From Margaritifera margaritifera (taxonomy: Eukaryota; Mollusca; Bivalvia; Unionida; Margaritiferidae), in assembly GCA_029931535.1 (NCBI GenBank), contig JAQPZY010000911.1, positions 124,001-188,000 of the forward strand: a stretch of 64,000 nucleotides of DNA, in the 5' to 3' direction. How positions within the stretch are numbered: position 1 is the stretch's first letter; every line of letters begins with the position of its first letter. The position numbers and the translations under genes are program-made. Positions 60,726 through 64,000 of the stretch are shown piece by piece. The notes under the pieces are model-generated. The model saw only the letters and a program-made list of their open reading frames with translations. It ran no database searches and was not told the origin of the DNA.

Positions 60726-61904
60726 ATGACAATAAATAGATTTCACATACCGGATCGGTCGCACCCCGAGTTACCAATGACTGCGCCATCCGCTGGACAC
60801 CAGGACGGAGGTGACAAGTATGCTACTGGTGCAACTACCATCAAAGTACGGACAAGAGATAACATCACCATTGGAACATGGAATGTCAGGACATTAAGAC
60901 CAGCAGGGAAACTCGAGGAGCTAACCCATGAGATGGGAAGATACCAATGGCACATCCTTGGACTCTGCGAGATGCGCTGGAAAAAATTCGGAGAGAGATC
61001 AACAGATGACGGACACAGGATCTACTTCAGTGGGCATGAGAACAAGCATGAACATGGAGTCGGGTTTATGGTACACAAGAACATTGTGAGTGCAGTCATG
61101 GGTTGTCGCCCAGTGTCGAACAGGATGATTACAATCCGCGTAAGGGCATCTCCCTTTAACATCACTATCATACAGGTCTATGCCCCAACATCTGACCATG
61201 ATGACGAGGAACTGGATGAGTTCTACGACCAGCTTCAAACTCTCATAGACCAGACACCCAAAAAGGATATTCTGGTTATTCAAGGAGACTGCAATGCTAA
61301 GGTAGGAGAAGATGCACAAGCAGACTGTCAAGAAGCCTGTGGTCCATACTGTAATAAGCAGACCACTGAGAGAGGACTTAAGCTCCTGGACTTCGCCACA
61401 TACAATAACCTAGTGCTAACGAACACCCTTGGCCCCCACAAACTATCCAGAAGATGGACTTGGCACAACTCAGACAGAAAACATCACAGCCAGATTGACT
61501 ACATCTTGGTGAGAAAGCGCTTGCGGTCTAGCGTAAACATTGCCAGAAGACGTAGCTTCCCAGGAGCTGATATAGAAAGCGACCATTACTTGCTGATGAT
61601 GACTATCAAACTTAGTCTGAGGAAGACCAATAAGCCAAAACAAGTTAGGATCAGGTTCAACCTTGAAAAACTTAAAGATCCAAGCGTGGCACAAGCATTT
61701 GAAGCATCAATAGGTGGCAAATTTGCACCACTCACAATTCTGGGACATGAAGAAATAAACCTAGACTCCTTGATCATCACCTTCAACAAGGCAGTAATAG
61801 ACACAGCCGGAGAGATCCTTGGCAAGAATCGTAGAATAAAGAAGCCCTGGGTCACAGTAGATATCCTTGACCTCTGCGATGTGAGGAGAAAACTGAAGAG
61901 TTAG
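60726..61904 (+). CDS. RTE-type apurinic endonuclease domain (5' part of ORF)
   Basis: A 392-codon open frame. Residues about 50-300 form an exonuclease-endonuclease-phosphatase domain: GTWNVRTL, CEMRW, QVYAPTSD, QGDCNAKVG, WTWHNSDRKHHSQIDYILV and ESDHYLL, carrying the Asn, Glu, Asp/Asn, Asp and Asp-His positions of AP-type LINE endonucleases. This enzyme nicks target DNA to prime reverse transcription. The stop at 61902 lies in the linker; the same frame continues for another 140 codons, so this is a premature stop in a longer EN-RT protein. The start was taken at 60726; the conserved domain begins about 50 codons later. Confidence 0.88.
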   Translation: MTINRFHIPDRSHPELPMTAPSAGHQDGGDKYATGATTIKVRTRDNITIGTWNVRTLRPAGKLEELTHEMGRYQWHILGLCEMRWKKFGERSTDDGHRIYFSGHENKHEHGVGFMVHKNIVSAVMGCRPVSNRMITIRVRASPFNITIIQVYAPTSDHDDEELDEFYDQLQTLIDQTPKKDILVIQGDCNAKVGEDAQADCQEACGPYCNKQTTERGLKLLDFATYNNLVLTNTLGPHKLSRRWTWHNSDRKHHSQIDYILVRKRLRSSVNIARRRSFPGADIESDHYLLMMTIKLSLRKTNKPKQVRIRFNLEKLKDPSVAQAFEASIGGKFAPLTILGHEEINLDSLIITFNKAVIDTAGEILGKNRRIKKPWVTVDILDLCDVRRKLKS

Positions 61905-63749
61905 CGAGGAGACAATGAAGGAGCAAAAAAATACAATGAGATTAACAACAGGATTAAGAAGAGCATAAAGAAAGCAAAAGAAAGCTGCTTAGAGGACCAA
62001 TGCAAGGAAGTCGAGAAAAGCATGAACCAGAATGACAGTAAAAGAGCATACCAGTTGGTGAAAGACCTGACAACAGAGAAACAGGGGAGATCTAATACGA
62101 TTCAGGACAAGGCTGGTAAGAGTGTGACGGAAAATCAAGACATTCTTAACAGATGGACGGAATACTGTTCGGAGCTTTACAACCAGGAGACTTCTGGAGA
62201 CCAAGCTGTACTAAACGTACCACTGACCACAACAGAGGTTGACCACCCAATCCTCAGGGACGAAGTAGAGGCTGCAGTAAAGGCGCTAAAGACGGGGAAA
62301 TCAGCTGGGGTAGACAATGTACCGGCATAACTTGTTAAAGCAGGAGGAACGTCCATGATAGATGTCCTCACAACAATCTGCAACCAAATCTGGCAAACAG
62401 GAGAATGGCCCACCCCATGGACCCAGTCTCTGATCGTGACTCTTCCTAAAACCGAACTATCAGTCTCATCAGCCACCCAAGCAAAGTTATGCTTAAGATC
62501 ATCCTCAATAGACTGAAACCCCAAGCAGAGCACATCATTGCGGAAGAACAGGCAGGTTTCAGAGCAGGACGTAGCACTACAGAACAGATCTTCAATCTCA
62601 GAATCCTCTGTGAAAAATATCTCCAGCATCAACAGAACCTCTATCATGTCTTCATTGACTTCAAGAAGGCTTTCAACAAGGTATGGCATGCAGTCTTGTG
62701 GGCCACCATGCGGATATACAACATAAATGCAAAACTAATCCACACTATCGAAACCCTGTATGACAAGGCGACTAGTACAGTTCTCGTCAATGGCAACATA
62801 GGAGACTGGTTCAGAACCACAGTCTGAGTCAGACAGGGGTGCCTTCTCTCACCCACTCTCTTCAACATCTACCTGGAAAGGATCATGTCCGACGCCTTGG
62901 AAGACCATGATAGCAGTGTCAGTGTTGGAGGCAGAACAATCACCAACCTGCGCTTCGCTGATGATATCGATGGTTTAGCAGGAGATGAAGAAGAAATGGA
63001 AATCTTAGTGAACCGTCTCAATCAAGCATCACTAAGATATGGGATGGAGATCAACGCTGAATAGACAAACCTAATGACAAACAACCCGAGTGGCATCCAA
63101 AAGGAAATAAGAGTGAATGGACAGAAGCTGGGCACAGTAACAAGCTTCAAGTACTAGGTGCTATAGCCTTTGATGAAGGTTCAAAACCTGAGGTTCTTTC
63201 CAGGATTGCGGAGACAACAACTGCTCTGGCTAGGCTGAAGCCTATTTGGAAAGACAGCAACATCACGCTTGGGTCCAAGATCAAGCTTATGCGCTCCCTC
63301 GTCATGTCCATATTCCTATATGCATGTGAGACATGGACCCTAACAGCAGAAATAGAGAGAAGAATCCATGCCTTAGAGATGATATGTTATCGAAGGATCC
63401 TGAAATCTCATACTTAGACCACGTCTCCAATGCGGAGGTGCGCACTAAAATCCAAGGCGCAATTGGACCTTATGAAGATCTGCTCACCACTGTAAAGAAA
63501 CGCAAACTAAGATGGTATGGTCACGTCTCACGCTCAACTGGCCTGTCAAAGACAATCCTACAGGGCACAGTGAGAGGAAAGAGTAAACAAGGCAGACAGA
63601 AGAAGAGATGGGAAGACAATATCAAAGAGTGGACAGGCATGTACTTTGCAAAGTCCCAAAGAGCAGTGGAGAACAGGGCAAAAGGGAGGGAGATTGTCGC
63701 AAAGTCATCAGTGGCGCCCCTACGACCAGCAAGGTTACGGGAAAAATGA
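61905..63749 (+). pseudogene. RTE-type reverse transcriptase, broken
   Basis: Continuation of the endonuclease frame with multiple lesions. Recognisable in order: KRAYQLVKDLTTEKQG linker, the KSAGVDN segment, SHPSKVMLKIILNRL and EEQAGFRAGRSTTEQIF, motif A FIDFKKAF (Asp kept), motif B QGCLLSPTLFNIYLE, motif C FADDID (both Asp kept), then a C-terminal domain with RWYGHVSRSTGLSKTILQGT and KRWEDNIKEWTG. Frames change near 62450, 63155 and 63405, with stops at 62328, 62825 and 63062. The catalytic aspartates survive but no continuous protein can be made. Confidence 0.88.
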
Positions 63750-63770
63750 AAAATGAAAAAAAATGAAAGT

Positions 63771-64000
63771 AAAAGCCTGTAGAATACCTCCTCAAAATCT
63801 GCAACTTTGATCTTGAAGGTGGTACCAAAGCAGTGAGATGTGACACAACCTTGAGGCTTTAAGTAACAAGAGTACAGCACAGCACATTATATGCCCATCT
63901 CATGACCGTTTCCTTACCAATAAACTTGACCTATAAGCTCAAAATCTGCCAGATGCATGCAAAGGTGTGGAGCTGGGTACAAATTTATCAAAATATCAGA
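63771..64000. other. Repeat head at right edge
   Basis: At about 63866 ACAAGAGTAC is followed by ACATTATATGCCCATCTC, matching heads at about 34040 and 43528. It is probably the start of another dispersed tandem-core repeat that runs out of the window. Confidence 0.4.

Larger units (their letters stand above)
60480..63770 (+). mobile_element. RTE-clade LINE, degraded full-length-like copy
   Basis: Non-LTR retrotransposon with a 5' untranslated part (about 60480-60725; 5' boundary uncertain), one endonuclease-reverse transcriptase ORF and a short 3' end with an AATGAAA-type simple tail (63741-63770) instead of a long poly(A). That organisation and the protein motifs fit the RTE clade. The coding region is broken by stops at 61902, 62328, 62825 and 63062, by a deletion-frameshift near 62450 and by single-base shifts near 63155 and 63405. 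It lies outside the WDR76-like transcript, upstream and in opposite orientation. Confidence 0.88.

Noticed and set aside
62177..62689. 170-codon minus-strand ORF
   Set aside because: Antisense shadow of the RTE reverse transcriptase, whose sense strand carries all RT motifs.

Overview
The window is nuclear DNA from a eukaryote, AT-rich, intron-rich and full of repeats. A mollusc or another lophotrochozoan marine invertebrate fits best. That rests on a degraded RTE-clade LINE, tRNA-derived SINEs, pogo-like TA-insertion elements, and blocks of about 145-165-bp tandem repeats framed by a recurring head and a hairpin tail (pearl/Helentron-like, known from bivalves). The species cannot be named from sequence alone.

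One host gene dominates: a WDR76-like WD40 gene on the minus strand. Its start codon is at 57785 and it leaves the window at the left edge. I hand-spliced ten coding exons (57785 down to 2117). All carry GT/AG ends and their reading phases agree at every junction, giving about 379 codons: a basic/acidic N-terminus, an FF-S-LQ motif, an R-S-LRLQ-DP-G-PLP motif and the first three to four WD repeats. The rest of the propeller must lie beyond position 1. An E2F-like site overlapping a CCAAT box lies about 120 bp upstream of the start codon.

Intron 7 (4857-32635, 27.8 kb) contains the most striking object: an essentially uninterrupted 17.7-kb tandem array (about 13075-30790, roughly 505 copies of a 35-bp unit). 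Each standard unit has the 10-bp palindrome ACTGTACAGT. The array has higher-order structure. A 19-unit block of 672-673 bp in a fixed order of variants recurs at least seven times and always ends at a marker unit containing GACAAACGCTAAC. The right edge of the array ends in that same marker sequence.

Layout: 1-4856 gene 3' part, a SINE and a foldback repeat; 4857-13074 intronic repeats including a 1.24-kb pogo-like element; 13075-30790 the satellite; 30791-38809 SINEs, exons 7 to 5 and tandem-repeat blocks; 38810-50435 exons 4 to 2 and large repeat mosaics, including a second pogo-like element inserted at a TA inside a tandem-repeat element; 50436-57713 intron 1 with two decayed mobile-element ORFs and a foldback; 57714-60400 exon 1 and a CpG-richer upstream region; 60480-63770 a broken RTE-type LINE; 63770-64000 the head of another dispersed repeat. 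There is one host gene; everything else is intronic or flanking repeat DNA.
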